A stretch of DNA of 64,000 bases from Daejeonella sp. (GTDB taxonomy: Bacteria > Bacteroidota > Bacteroidia > Sphingobacteriales > Sphingobacteriaceae): assembly GCF_030695525.1 (NCBI RefSeq), contig NZ_JAUYSS010000040.1, positions 1 to 64,000 on the forward strand, written 5' to 3'. A model generated the notes under the pieces. It searched no databases, was not told where the DNA came from, and saw only the letters and a program-made list of their open reading frames with translations. The position numbers were made by a program, and so were the translations under genes. The stretch's first letter is position 1. The number at the start of each line of letters is the position of its first letter. This document shows, piece after piece, positions 27,284-36,200 of the stretch.

Positions 27284-30200
27284 ATGAAAGACAAAATTAA
27301 GTTGTTTTATATTATGGTAAGCTTGTTTATCGGGCTTCAGGCATGTAATACCGATCAACAAAGCAAAGTACCGGAAATAAATGATATCGCTGCAAATGAA
27401 GACGTTGCACGCTATATGGAAGCTTTCAAAGGACTAGGGGCATTAACTGACTCAACCCAGCCAACCCAGCCTCAAAAGGCACTGAGCGATTTTCGCTATC
27501 CTGATGATCTAATCATGGATCTGGTCTTATCAGAACCCGAGATAGTTCAGCCTGTTGAACTCAGCTTTGATCATCGGGGCCGGCTTTGGGTGGTGCAATA
27601 TCATCAATATCCATATCCTCTTGGGCTAAAAGTGACCAGTGTCGACAATTTTTTGAGGGTTCATTTTGACAAGGTACCAGTTGCTCCACCCGGCGGACTT
27701 AAAGGCGCCGATAAGATCAGCATTTTTGAGGATACAGATGGAGATGGAACCTATGATAAATCCACTGATGCGATTAAAGGACTTAATATTGCAACCAGTG
27801 TACTAACCGGAAGAGGAAAAATCTGGGTTTTGAATCCACCTTATCTGCTTTCTTACGATGATCCGGATGCCGATGGGATACCTAATGGAGAAGCAAAAGT
27901 TCATTTAAGTGGTTTTGGACTTGAAGATACCCATGCGGTTGCCAATAGTCTGAGATGGGGCCCCGACGGTTGGTTATATGGTGCACAGGGAAGTACTACC
28001 ACAGCCAATATCAGTTCTGATGTATCAAAAAATATTGCTTTTTCGGGGCAGGTGATCTGGAGATATAATGTAGATACTAAAGTTTTTGAAGTATTTGCCG
28101 AAGGCGGAGGTAATACCTTTAATGTTGAGTTTGACAGCAAGGGAAGGCTTTATTCAGGGAATAATGGTTCCGACCGGGGTCCTTATTATAAACAGGGTGG
28201 ATATTATCCCAGAAGTCTGGGCAAACATGGTCCATACACAAACCCTTATACCTTTGGGAATCTGGATAATATGGAACTGATTGGTGAAAAAATCCGTTTT
28301 ACACATTCCCTTATCAGGTATGAAGGAGGCAGTTTACCTGAAGCTTATGAAGGTAAGATGATTGCTGTTAATCCATTATTGAATTATGTGCAACTAAGCC
28401 GATTTGAACCGAATGGCTCCAGTTTTAGAAATGTGGATGAAAAAAAAATTGTTGAAACTGAGGATCATTGGTTCAGGCCGGTGAATATTAAATCCGGACC
28501 AGATGGTGCGGTATATATTGCTGACTGGTATGATAGCCGGCTGTCACATGTGGATCCCCGTGATACCTGGCATAAGAGTTCAGGCAGGATTTACCGGCTT
28601 CGTGCCAAAGGTTCTAAGACTGCTTATCCGAATTTTGATCTGAGTAAATTTACGAATGCTCAATTGATCAAGCTGCTTGATCATAAAAATAAATGGTTTC
28701 GCCAGCAAGCAATACTGCAGTTTGCAAATAGGAGAGATAAATCCATTGTTCCAAGATTGGCAGATATTTTAATATCAGGTAAGCCTGATCAGGCATTAGA
28801 AGCATTATGGGCTATTAATGTGAGCGGTGGTTTAAATGATGAACTTGCTGGCAAAGCCCTTGATCATCAGGATCAGTATGTACGCGAGTGGGCCGTACGA
28901 TTACTTGGGGATAGAAAAAAAGTTTCTGTTGCTATAGCTTCCAGGCTGGCAGTACTGGCAGCAAATGAAACCAGCGTGCTGGTAAGAAGTCAGCTAGCCG
29001 CCACAGCAAAGAGGTTAGACGGAATTGTTGCTATCCCAATACTGAAAAATCTAATCAACAATCATGATGATTCAAATGATCCGGATATTCCATTATTGAT
29101 CTGGTGGGCTATGGAGGCCAAATCAGAGTCTGACAGGGATGTTTTGATCGCCATTTTTGAAGATAAGGGAATATGGCAGAAAAAGCTGGTTCGTGATGTA
29201 TTGTTGAAGCGTTTAATGCAGCGCTATATCATGTCGGCTGGAGATGCCAATTATAGTGCAGCTTCAAAATTGATCCGTCTTGCACCTTCGAAAGTTTATG
29301 CTAAAATAGGAATGAGCGGACTCCGTGAAGGGCTTCGGGGCAAGGATGCAATTGGATTATCAACCGAGCTGACTAAAGCGATTCAGCCCTATCAATCGGA
29401 GCTTTTTGGTGCTCCTTTGGCTCTGTCTATACGGCAGGGAAATAGGACAGCTGTGAAAAAAGCATTAAGTGTTATTGCCGATGAAAATGCTGATTTTACC
29501 CATCGTTTATCCTATATCGTAATTTTTGGTCAGACCAATCAGCCGGAATCTGTTCCTGTTTTACTGGGAATTGTAGAAAGTAGCAAGTCTACCGGTGCAA
29601 TGAAAGAGGCTGCCCTTCAAGCATTACAACGCTATAATATTGATGAAATTGGTTTAAGGGTGGTTAAGGCCTATCCTCAGTTCAGGGGAGATAACGGTGT
29701 GAGGAATGCTGCATTGGATTTATTTGCCAGTAGGGTCAATTGGGCAAATCAATTATTTACGGCAATCGCAGAGACTAAAAGAATAAGTAAGGACGATGTT
29801 TCTGATCAGATAGCCCGCAGGTTAAAACTTTTAAATGATACCAAAATCAGTGCTCAGGCCGATAGCTACTGGCCTAATGTGAAACTATCCGGATCTTCAG
29901 AAAAGAACAATGCCCTGGCCAAATATTCCAAATTGTTAAAAACAGGTTCCGGAGATATCAAAAATGGCAGAATTCTATACCTGGCCAATTGTGGCTACTG
30001 TCACAGGCTGTTTAATGAAGGCGGAACTATTGGCCCTGATCTTACCGGCTATGAACGCAGTAATTTGAACTACTTTTTACTGAATGTAATCGATCCCAAT
30101 GCCGATATCAGGGAAGGATACGGACTTCACCGGATTATTACAAGCGATGGACGGACGATTGAAGGTAAGATTGCTGCCAGTAATGGAGATACTCATACTA

Positions 30201-30355
30201 TCCAAACACAGGCTGGTAAAGAGATCATACTTTCTGTAGAACAAATTAAAGAGATGAAAGCATTGCCGGTATCCATTATGCCCGAACGTATTCTGGATCG
30301 TTTAGATGATCAGGAGATCAGGGATATATTTGCCTATATTATGAAGAAGAATTGA
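27284..30355 (+). CDS. PVC-type heme-binding membrane-bound dehydrogenase with HEAT repeats and C-terminal cytochrome c
   Basis: This 1023-aa lipoprotein (lipobox LQAC, about residue 21) has a beta-propeller dehydrogenase domain (about 65-440: DHRGRLWVVQYHQYPYP, FEDTDGDGTYDKST, LRWGPDGWLYGAQGST, GPDGAVYIADWYD). HEAT-like helical repeats span about 455-880. A C-terminal cytochrome c/PVC heme domain follows with CGYCHR (from about residue 903) and a GPDLTGYERSNLNYFLLNVIDPNADIREGY-type region. This architecture is the family called PVC-type heme-binding CxxCH protein and is thought to oxidise sugars. It is the last gene of the operon. Confidence 0.9.
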   Translation: MKDKIKLFYIMVSLFIGLQACNTDQQSKVPEINDIAANEDVARYMEAFKGLGALTDSTQPTQPQKALSDFRYPDDLIMDLVLSEPEIVQPVELSFDHRGRLWVVQYHQYPYPLGLKVTSVDNFLRVHFDKVPVAPPGGLKGADKISIFEDTDGDGTYDKSTDAIKGLNIATSVLTGRGKIWVLNPPYLLSYDDPDADGIPNGEAKVHLSGFGLEDTHAVANSLRWGPDGWLYGAQGSTTTANISSDVSKNIAFSGQVIWRYNVDTKVFEVFAEGGGNTFNVEFDSKGRLYSGNNGSDRGPYYKQGGYYPRSLGKHGPYTNPYTFGNLDNMELIGEKIRFTHSLIRYEGGSLPEAYEGKMIAVNPLLNYVQLSRFEPNGSSFRNVDEKKIVETEDHWFRPVNIKSGPDGAVYIADWYDSRLSHVDPRDTWHKSSGRIYRLRAKGSKTAYPNFDLSKFTNAQLIKLLDHKNKWFRQQAILQFANRRDKSIVPRLADILISGKPDQALEALWAINVSGGLNDELAGKALDHQDQYVREWAVRLLGDRKKVSVAIASRLAVLAANETSVLVRSQLAATAKRLDGIVAIPILKNLINNHDDSNDPDIPLLIWWAMEAKSESDRDVLIAIFEDKGIWQKKLVRDVLLKRLMQRYIMSAGDANYSAASKLIRLAPSKVYAKIGMSGLREGLRGKDAIGLSTELTKAIQPYQSELFGAPLALSIRQGNRTAVKKALSVIADENADFTHRLSYIVIFGQTNQPESVPVLLGIVESSKSTGAMKEAALQALQRYNIDEIGLRVVKAYPQFRGDNGVRNAALDLFASRVNWANQLFTAIAETKRISKDDVSDQIARRLKLLNDTKISAQADSYWPNVKLSGSSEKNNALAKYSKLLKTGSGDIKNGRILYLANCGYCHRLFNEGGTIGPDLTGYERSNLNYFLLNVIDPNADIREGYGLHRIITSDGRTIEGKIAASNGDTHTIQTQAGKEIILSVEQIKEMKALPVSIMPERILDRLDDQEIRDIFAYIMKKN

Positions 30356-30465
30356 TTTTTTCTTCATAATCTTATTCAACCTTCAAGGAAGCGAGGAATC
30401 TACATGGTTTACTGACACAGGTATTTCATTTGGCTGAAATCCTTGTGTTAAGTGTGACTGTATAA

Positions 30466-31311
30466 TTACTTTAGATTAAGCACTGGTACAGAAGCATTAT
30501 TTATAATGAACCTGTTCTTACTTTGTTTGCCAAAGATTGGAAGATTGCTTTTGACATGGCCGGATATTACAATCAGGTCTGATTCTGATTCAACTGCTTT
30601 TTTAAGGATTGATTTAGCTGTTCCGGATGTCTTTTCCAGCTCTGTTTTAATATTCCTGGTAGTAATAGAAATGAGTTTATGGACGGAGCGCATCAATCTA
30701 TTCACCGTATCCAATTCCTTTATGTCATTTGGCGATTTAACCATTCCAAACAAAATAACTTTTGACGCATTTTTTTCTATGATTGGTAATGTCAGTTCAA
30801 GCTTAGGAAGATTAGGTTTCTTTAGCCAAAAGGGGAATAATATCATTTTGAAATTATCATGAGGGCAATTTTCAGGAACAACTAAAACCGGACAGGATGT
30901 GGTTTTTATAATCGTGGAAACGTCCCTGTTATTGAAGAAACTGAAATGGCTTGAGCCCGACTTTTTTTCTAATACAATCAGCTCACAATCATAAATAGTA
31001 GCGACTTTGTCCACTGTAGTGGAGAAGCTACCCTCTTCGATATGGTAATAGCATTTTATTTGATGGGTTTCTTCCAAATCCTTTGCATACTTCTCCAATG
31101 ATTTCATTTCAGCCATCATGGTTTCTAGTCTGAACCCAATTAGTAATGCCTTCTTTCCGATAGGGTAAGGGAAATCATTTACCTTATTAACCTTCAATAA
31201 ATGTAAAGAAGCATTATGCCTTTTACACATAGCTAAACCGATTTTGACTGCATTTTCTGTTGAATTAGAGAAATTTATCGCTACCAGAATGTTTTTTATT
31301 TCCTTTTTCAT
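30466..31311 (-). CDS. Universal stress protein UspA family, tandem-domain type
   Basis: This 281-aa protein starts KKEIKNILVAINFSNSTENAVKIG, the UspA strand-1/helix-1 pattern. It has a second half of similar size ending VPVLNLK. The first domain ends in TTSCPVLVVPE, but the glycine-rich ATP loop is degenerate (GSSHFSFFNNRDV), so nucleotide binding is uncertain. The ATG at 31311 is chosen: a longer frame extends upstream into the mechanosensitive channel gene, which ends 19 bp before. The two genes are probably co-transcribed. Confidence 0.82.
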   Translation of the reverse strand: MKKEIKNILVAINFSNSTENAVKIGLAMCKRHNASLHLLKVNKVNDFPYPIGKKALLIGFRLETMMAEMKSLEKYAKDLEETHQIKCYYHIEEGSFSTTVDKVATIYDCELIVLEKKSGSSHFSFFNNRDVSTIIKTTSCPVLVVPENCPHDNFKMILFPFWLKKPNLPKLELTLPIIEKNASKVILFGMVKSPNDIKELDTVNRLMRSVHKLISITTRNIKTELEKTSGTAKSILKKAVESESDLIVISGHVKSNLPIFGKQSKNRFIINNASVPVLNLK

Positions 31312-31330
31312 AGATGCTATTTTAAGATTA

Positions 31331-32431
31331 TCAGGTTTGATTAATTGTCTCCATTTTTTTATTGTTAATTTCTTGAACATTGGGACTTGAAACCGTAAAA
31401 AGAGTTTGAGTTGGATAGGCAAATTCAATTCGCTCTGCCTCAAACCGGCAGAGTATCCCAAAATATATTTCCTCTTGTTTATCCATAAATACGCTATAGT
31501 CAGAACTCAAAATGTAATAAACAAATTCAAAATCAAGGCTGAAATCACCAAATCCGGCAAAGTGTCCACGGTCAAGGCGCACATTCTTACTGGATTTAAT
31601 AATTTCTTTAACCATCGCAGGAATTGCCTTCACCTGTTCGGATGAGGTCTGATAAGTTACACCAAGTTTGAAGACGATCCGCCGCTCTTCCATCCGCTTA
31701 AAATTATGAATCCGGGAGTTTGTCAGATAGGTATTGGAGCAAATCAACTGCTCACCGCTAAGCGTTCGTATTCGGGTGGTCTTTATGCCAATGTATTCTA
31801 TCGAACCCATATTGTTTTCAACTATTATGAAGTCGCCGATTTCAAATGGCCTGTCAAAAAAGATTACAAAATAACTAAAAAGATCACCCAGAATAGTTTG
31901 GGCGGCAAGAGCTATCGCGATTCCACCTATTCCCAATCCGGTGATCAGGGTAGTTACATTATAACCCAAATTATCTATAATGAAAACAATCCCCAGTATC
32001 CAGATTATGATATTAATAACCAGCAAAAGCCCCTTCGCCTGTTTTTTCTCAGAATCCCTGTTCTCACTCGTTTTTATGAAAGAGAAAATAAATTTTTTCA
32101 CAACAGAGGTAATAATCCGAAGAATGAAAAATGTAATATACAGCAGGGTAGCTACATGCAGGACAGAAGCTATTTTTGGCCCGATTTCTAACATGTTTAT
32201 TGCTAAACGGAATATCGCCAGATAAGAGAGGGGAACAACTGATTTTTCGAAATTTGCGATAAGGAAATCATCGAATGTAGTTTCGCTCCTGAAAGCCCAT
32301 AGTTTGAGGCGCTTTAATACTACCCGTTTAAAAATTGCGATCAGTAAAATTCCTCCCACAAAAATGGAGAGTGATATTAACCAATCCTGTAATGAATTGC
32401 CAAAATAGAATCTGGACAAAAATTGAGTCAT
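31331..32431 (-). CDS. MscS-family mechanosensitive ion channel
   Basis: This 366-aa membrane protein has about four to five helices. The pore-lining region TLITGLGIGGIAIALAAQTILGDLFSYFVIFFD is typical of MscS TM3. The beta domain IGDFIIVENNMGSIEYIGIKTTRIRT follows, then a cytoplasmic C-terminal domain. The function is gated ion release on osmotic downshock. It sits directly upstream of the UspA gene on the same strand. Confidence 0.92.
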   Translation of the reverse strand: MTQFLSRFYFGNSLQDWLISLSIFVGGILLIAIFKRVVLKRLKLWAFRSETTFDDFLIANFEKSVVPLSYLAIFRLAINMLEIGPKIASVLHVATLLYITFFILRIITSVVKKFIFSFIKTSENRDSEKKQAKGLLLVINIIIWILGIVFIIDNLGYNVTTLITGLGIGGIAIALAAQTILGDLFSYFVIFFDRPFEIGDFIIVENNMGSIEYIGIKTTRIRTLSGEQLICSNTYLTNSRIHNFKRMEERRIVFKLGVTYQTSSEQVKAIPAMVKEIIKSSKNVRLDRGHFAGFGDFSLDFEFVYYILSSDYSVFMDKQEEIYFGILCRFEAERIEFAYPTQTLFTVSSPNVQEINNKKMETINQT

Positions 32432-33021
32432 AGCCAGAGGTTTTATTCTCCAAAGGAGATTGAACGGATGAACAATCCAGGAAGCCGAATATAATTGCCG
32501 TAAAAAAAGCTGTTGGCAGGCTACCTGCTTGTAATTATGAGAACAATAAGCTACCCGGGACGAATTAGAAAATTCTGGTTAAGGGATTATTGTTCAGGAA
32601 GTACAAAGATACAAAAAATATTTTTGGACCTCAGAAATGGGGACTATGCCTGTATGGAAACATATTTATGAAGTTTCGGGCTTCTGGTAAAGCCAATGAT
32701 TGTACAAGCCCCCGGAATGGATTCCTGCTTTTTTCTAATGCACTGAGGAATGATCCCCAAAGGCTGAAATAGCTTTTACCTAAACTTGTCTTCCTTGGGT
32801 TCCCGAAAGTTGAGAAGGTTGATCATGAACTGGCAGTTCCCCGGTTCCCCCGTATAATCAGTGGCCCTGATACCTTTTTGAACAGAAGCCTATACCCGAA
32901 TTTTTCAATTATGGTTATTCTATTTGTTCTAACTAGAAAACATTGATTATTTTAACAGGAATTAGGAGGAAATAAAGGAATCTCATCCAGAACCTTTTTT
33001 GTTCCATTATTTTTTAAAACC
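32432..33021. other. Intergenic region, no gene recognised
   Basis: This is a 590-bp gap between divergent mscS and phospholipase genes. A 60-codon frame at 32590-32772 starts with TTG and shows no signal, motif or composition that supports it. Near the end lies AGGAGG (about 32966), but it is more than 40 bases before the phospholipase start. Confidence 0.4.
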
Positions 33022-35148
33022 ATGAGCAAACTGAACAGACGAAAGTTTATAAGCATGAGCACCGGAGCGGGTATTGCGACCGCATTATGGGGGCCTTTAT
33101 TGGAACGGGCACTAGCTGTCCAGGCACACAATGCGAGCCGCTCAATTAAAGATGTAGAACATATTGTTATTCTGATGCAGGAGAACCGTTCGTTTGACCA
33201 TTATTTTGGTACGATGAAAGGGGTAAGGGGTTTTGGTGACCGCTTTCCGGTTCCCCTGAAAAGTGGTCAGCGTGCCTTTCACCAATCTGATGGCAAACAG
33301 ATTGTTCCTCCTTACAGGGCACATGGTAAAACCTCAAATGCAGCATTGGTTACTGGTACGCCACATAATTTTTCGGATTCACAGGCTGCCTGGAATCAAG
33401 GTAAATATGGTTTTTGGCCTCTATTCAAAACACCATTCTCAATGGCATATTATACGAGGGAAGAGCTGCCTTTTCAATATGCAATGGCTGAATCATTCAC
33501 GATATGCGACGCATATCATTGCTCTATAGCCACAGGTACAGATCCCAATAGGATTATATTCTTTTCCGGCTCCAATTTCGATCCGTATAAACGGGAAGCA
33601 GGGATTAACTGCACAGATGAAAATTCGGAGCCTGTAAATCTACGCTGCTGGATAAAGGGTGCTTTACCTGAGCCAGGATATACCTACCAGGGAAGTTCCT
33701 TTAATTGGCCAACTATTCCGGATGTCCTGAATAAAGAAGGTATAAGCTGGCGTATTTATCAGGATCCTAATGATAACTGGACTGGAGCGATGCATGGCTG
33801 TCTGGCTTTTAAAAGTTTCCGTGAAGCCAAACCTGGATCTTCTATATATGAGAATGGTATGCGGCAATGGACTCTTGAAAATTTAAGAAATGATGTAATG
33901 AATGGCTCCTTACCTCAGGTAAGTTGGATATTACCATCCCAAAAGAATTCGGAACATCCAGGCGCACCATCCAGTCCTTATCGTGGCGCAGACTTTACCC
34001 ATGATGTACTGGAGGCTATCACGTCCAATCCTGAAACATGGAGTAAAACCGTTTTCTTTTTGACATTTGATGAGAATGATGGGTTTTTTGATCATTTGCC
34101 TTCTCCTGCAGTCCCATCGTATAATTCAGATAATACACTTGCCGGTAAATCTACAGTTGATCTGAAAGGGATGTATTTTGATAATGAAAATAGTCAGACC
34201 AATTACATAGATAAACGGGATGTAGTATCAGGGAATATCCGCCCATGGGGGATGGGACCACGTGTCCCTATGTATATTTTATCTCCATGGAGTAAAGGAG
34301 GTTGGGTAAATTCCGAAGTTGCCGATCACACTTCCGTTGCTCAGTTTATTGAAAAACGATTTGGACTAATAATTCCTGCAATTAGTCCCTGGCATCGTGC
34401 TGTAAGCAGCGATCTTTGTTCCGCATTTGATTTTGAGAGTCCCAATGATCCTGTTTTTCCGGATTTACCGGATACTTCAGATCATGAGATTCGTGACGAA
34501 GCATCAAAGCGTTTACCAATATCAAGAGCTCCTGAAACCCCATCTTCACTATATCAGGAGAGAGGAACAAGATTTTCACGTGCATTACCTTATCGTTTGC
34601 ATTGTCATTTTAGGGCTTTGAAAATGGATAATAAGATTAAGCTAATCTTTGAAAACAAGGGTTTTTCAGGAGCTGTTTACCATGTTTATGATCTTAATCA
34701 TTTGGATGAAATCCCCAAACGGTATACAGTTGAATCCGGAAAATCACTTGATGATGAATGGAAAGCAACAAATGAAGGTAAATATGAGCTGGAAGTTTAT
34801 GGCCCCAATGGGTATTTTCAAAAAATTTTAGGAAATATTTCAGAGAATGAGCCCAAAACAACAATATCATATGATCATAGAATTGGCGGATTAACAGTCA
34901 GTATGCAGAATGCCGGAAACAAACCTATGCGCTTAAAAATATCTTCTAATGCTTATGATTACACAGAGCAGGGCTTTTTTGACATTGCTCCCGGAAAGTT
35001 GATGAAAAAAAGCTGGGAATTACAAAAAAGTGCAAACTGGTATGATTTCTCAGTTCAATCAGAAGATGGTTATTTGCATCGTTTTGCTGGAAGGGTTGAA
35101 ACCTCAAGGCATGGTGTGAGCGATCCTGCAATGGCTGCTGAGATTTAA
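33022..35148 (+). CDS. Phosphocholine-specific phospholipase C (acid phosphatase/phosphoesterase superfamily)
   Basis: This 708-aa protein has a Tat signal (NRRKFISMSTGAGIATALWG). The phosphoesterase domain includes the catalytic-region motif QENRSFDHYFGTMKGVRGFGD (about residues 52-72), SWILPSQKNSEHPGAPS, FLTFDENDGFFDH and WGMGPRVPMYILSPWSKGG. Two C-terminal DUF756 beta domains follow (about 515-700). This is the standard architecture of PlcN/PlcH-type enzymes that hydrolyse phosphatidylcholine or sphingomyelin outside the cytoplasm. It is a stand-alone gene. Confidence 0.92.
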   Translation: MSKLNRRKFISMSTGAGIATALWGPLLERALAVQAHNASRSIKDVEHIVILMQENRSFDHYFGTMKGVRGFGDRFPVPLKSGQRAFHQSDGKQIVPPYRAHGKTSNAALVTGTPHNFSDSQAAWNQGKYGFWPLFKTPFSMAYYTREELPFQYAMAESFTICDAYHCSIATGTDPNRIIFFSGSNFDPYKREAGINCTDENSEPVNLRCWIKGALPEPGYTYQGSSFNWPTIPDVLNKEGISWRIYQDPNDNWTGAMHGCLAFKSFREAKPGSSIYENGMRQWTLENLRNDVMNGSLPQVSWILPSQKNSEHPGAPSSPYRGADFTHDVLEAITSNPETWSKTVFFLTFDENDGFFDHLPSPAVPSYNSDNTLAGKSTVDLKGMYFDNENSQTNYIDKRDVVSGNIRPWGMGPRVPMYILSPWSKGGWVNSEVADHTSVAQFIEKRFGLIIPAISPWHRAVSSDLCSAFDFESPNDPVFPDLPDTSDHEIRDEASKRLPISRAPETPSSLYQERGTRFSRALPYRLHCHFRALKMDNKIKLIFENKGFSGAVYHVYDLNHLDEIPKRYTVESGKSLDDEWKATNEGKYELEVYGPNGYFQKILGNISENEPKTTISYDHRIGGLTVSMQNAGNKPMRLKISSNAYDYTEQGFFDIAPGKLMKKSWELQKSANWYDFSVQSEDGYLHRFAGRVETSRHGVSDPAMAAEI

Positions 35149-35681
35149 ATCTATCAGCTGAATATTGCTTTATGTCTTCCGCTCAGAGTCATAATATAAT
35201 AATCCTCCTTTTGAACTTGTATCTGTTAATTAAAAAGGCTAAAATTTATTTTTTTAAGCTTGAACGTTGTCTTATCAAGACTGAATTGAGGATTGGTATT
35301 TAATAAGAAAAATGGAGTTTGTTCTTGGTCAGACGATTTAAACAGTAACAAGGATAAAGGATTATATATAAATCACCTGCAGCTTTAAACTTTCTCTTTA
35401 AAATTAAAAAAATATAAACCTTAAATACCTTACAGGACCAATGCGAAAAACTGTAATTAATAAGATCTGACAGTTCTCTTTAAATTACTGGACTCAAAGC
35501 CCTTGGCTTAATAAAATTTTTGAAGAAGCACCAAACTCTACAATAATCAATATCCCGGTTATTCTTTTTTGATATCTGAAAGTATTCTTAAGTTCTGTAC
35601 TATAGCGGCCAATTGAATATATAAAACGTTTATTATGCTATGGAATTCTTTGTTTTTTTATTGTTTTAACAAAAATTTGAT
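35149..35681. other. AT-rich intergenic region, no gene recognised
   Basis: More than 500 bp separates the phospholipase from the small CWxC protein. The sequence is AT-rich with no extended open frame or convincing hairpin. Confidence 0.4.
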
Positions 35682-35689
35682 TAATTTTG
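35660..35689 (+). promoter_or_regulatory. Bacteroidota-type promoter of the metal-uptake-like operon
   Basis: TAATTTTG (35682-35689) is an exact -7 consensus match. ATTG lies 18 bp upstream. The start codon follows only 9 bases after the box, so the transcript would have almost no leader. Confidence 0.4.
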
Positions 35690-35698
35690 AATAATTGG

Positions 35699-36046
35699 AT
35701 GATGAAAAAATCGAGAAAATCATATAGCGTTTATTTGTCAGTATTTTTACTGATAGCTTTATCTGCTGTTTTTTTGCCGCTCGATGTTTTTCATAATCAT
35801 GAACCATTTGCTGTTAATAAAACTATCAAGCAGATAAATTCCAGTAGTAAGGAAGATTTAAATGCTAAAAATAGTGCCGATTATTGCTGGGTTTGTGCTG
35901 TTCATATCGATAAAACGTTTACCAAAGCAAATTTTGTCGAAAAATTAAGGCTTTCGCCTGCCATGTCTGTATTTCTTAATAATGAAATTACAGGTTATGT
36001 TGTTGAATTACTTCTTACCAGTTTAAGAGGCCCCCCTTCTGAATAA
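35699..36046 (+). CDS. Small membrane/secreted protein with His motif and CWxC pair
   Basis: This product of about 115 aa has one hydrophobic N-terminal helix (about residues 8-30). HNHE follows directly, then NSADYCWVCAVHI (about residues 60-72). The histidines and the CWVC pair suggest metal or redox chemistry. Similar short proteins precede TonB-dependent receptors in other Bacteroidota. I know no named family. The ATG at 35699 is used (another is at 35702); a TTG 12 bases earlier is unlikely. It is probably related functionally to the receptor 154 bp downstream. Confidence 0.65.
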   Translation: MMKKSRKSYSVYLSVFLLIALSAVFLPLDVFHNHEPFAVNKTIKQINSSSKEDLNAKNSADYCWVCAVHIDKTFTKANFVEKLRLSPAMSVFLNNEITGYVVELLLTSLRGPPSE

Positions 36047-36066
36047 TTCCTTATTTCTTTTTTGAT

Positions 36067-36084
36067 ACACTCTTTTCTGAGTGT
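36067..36084. terminator. Weak hairpin between the CWxC gene and the TonB receptor
   Basis: ACACTC and GAGTGT form a 6-bp stem with a TTTTCT loop, 20 bases after the stop. The stem is short and the T-run weak, so it may only attenuate transcription. Confidence 0.25.
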
Positions 36085-36200
36085 TTGTCATTTCTAATTA
36101 AATTTTAATTCAAGTATTTCTTTTTTTTAAAATCATCTATACTGATGTTTTATAATTAAGTTTTCTTAACAATTATAATTTAAATAATTACTTAACCCAT

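Noticed and set aside
32590-32772. 60-codon frame in the mscS-phospholipase gap
   Set aside because: It has a TTG start, no ribosome-binding signal and no motif; composition does not look coding.
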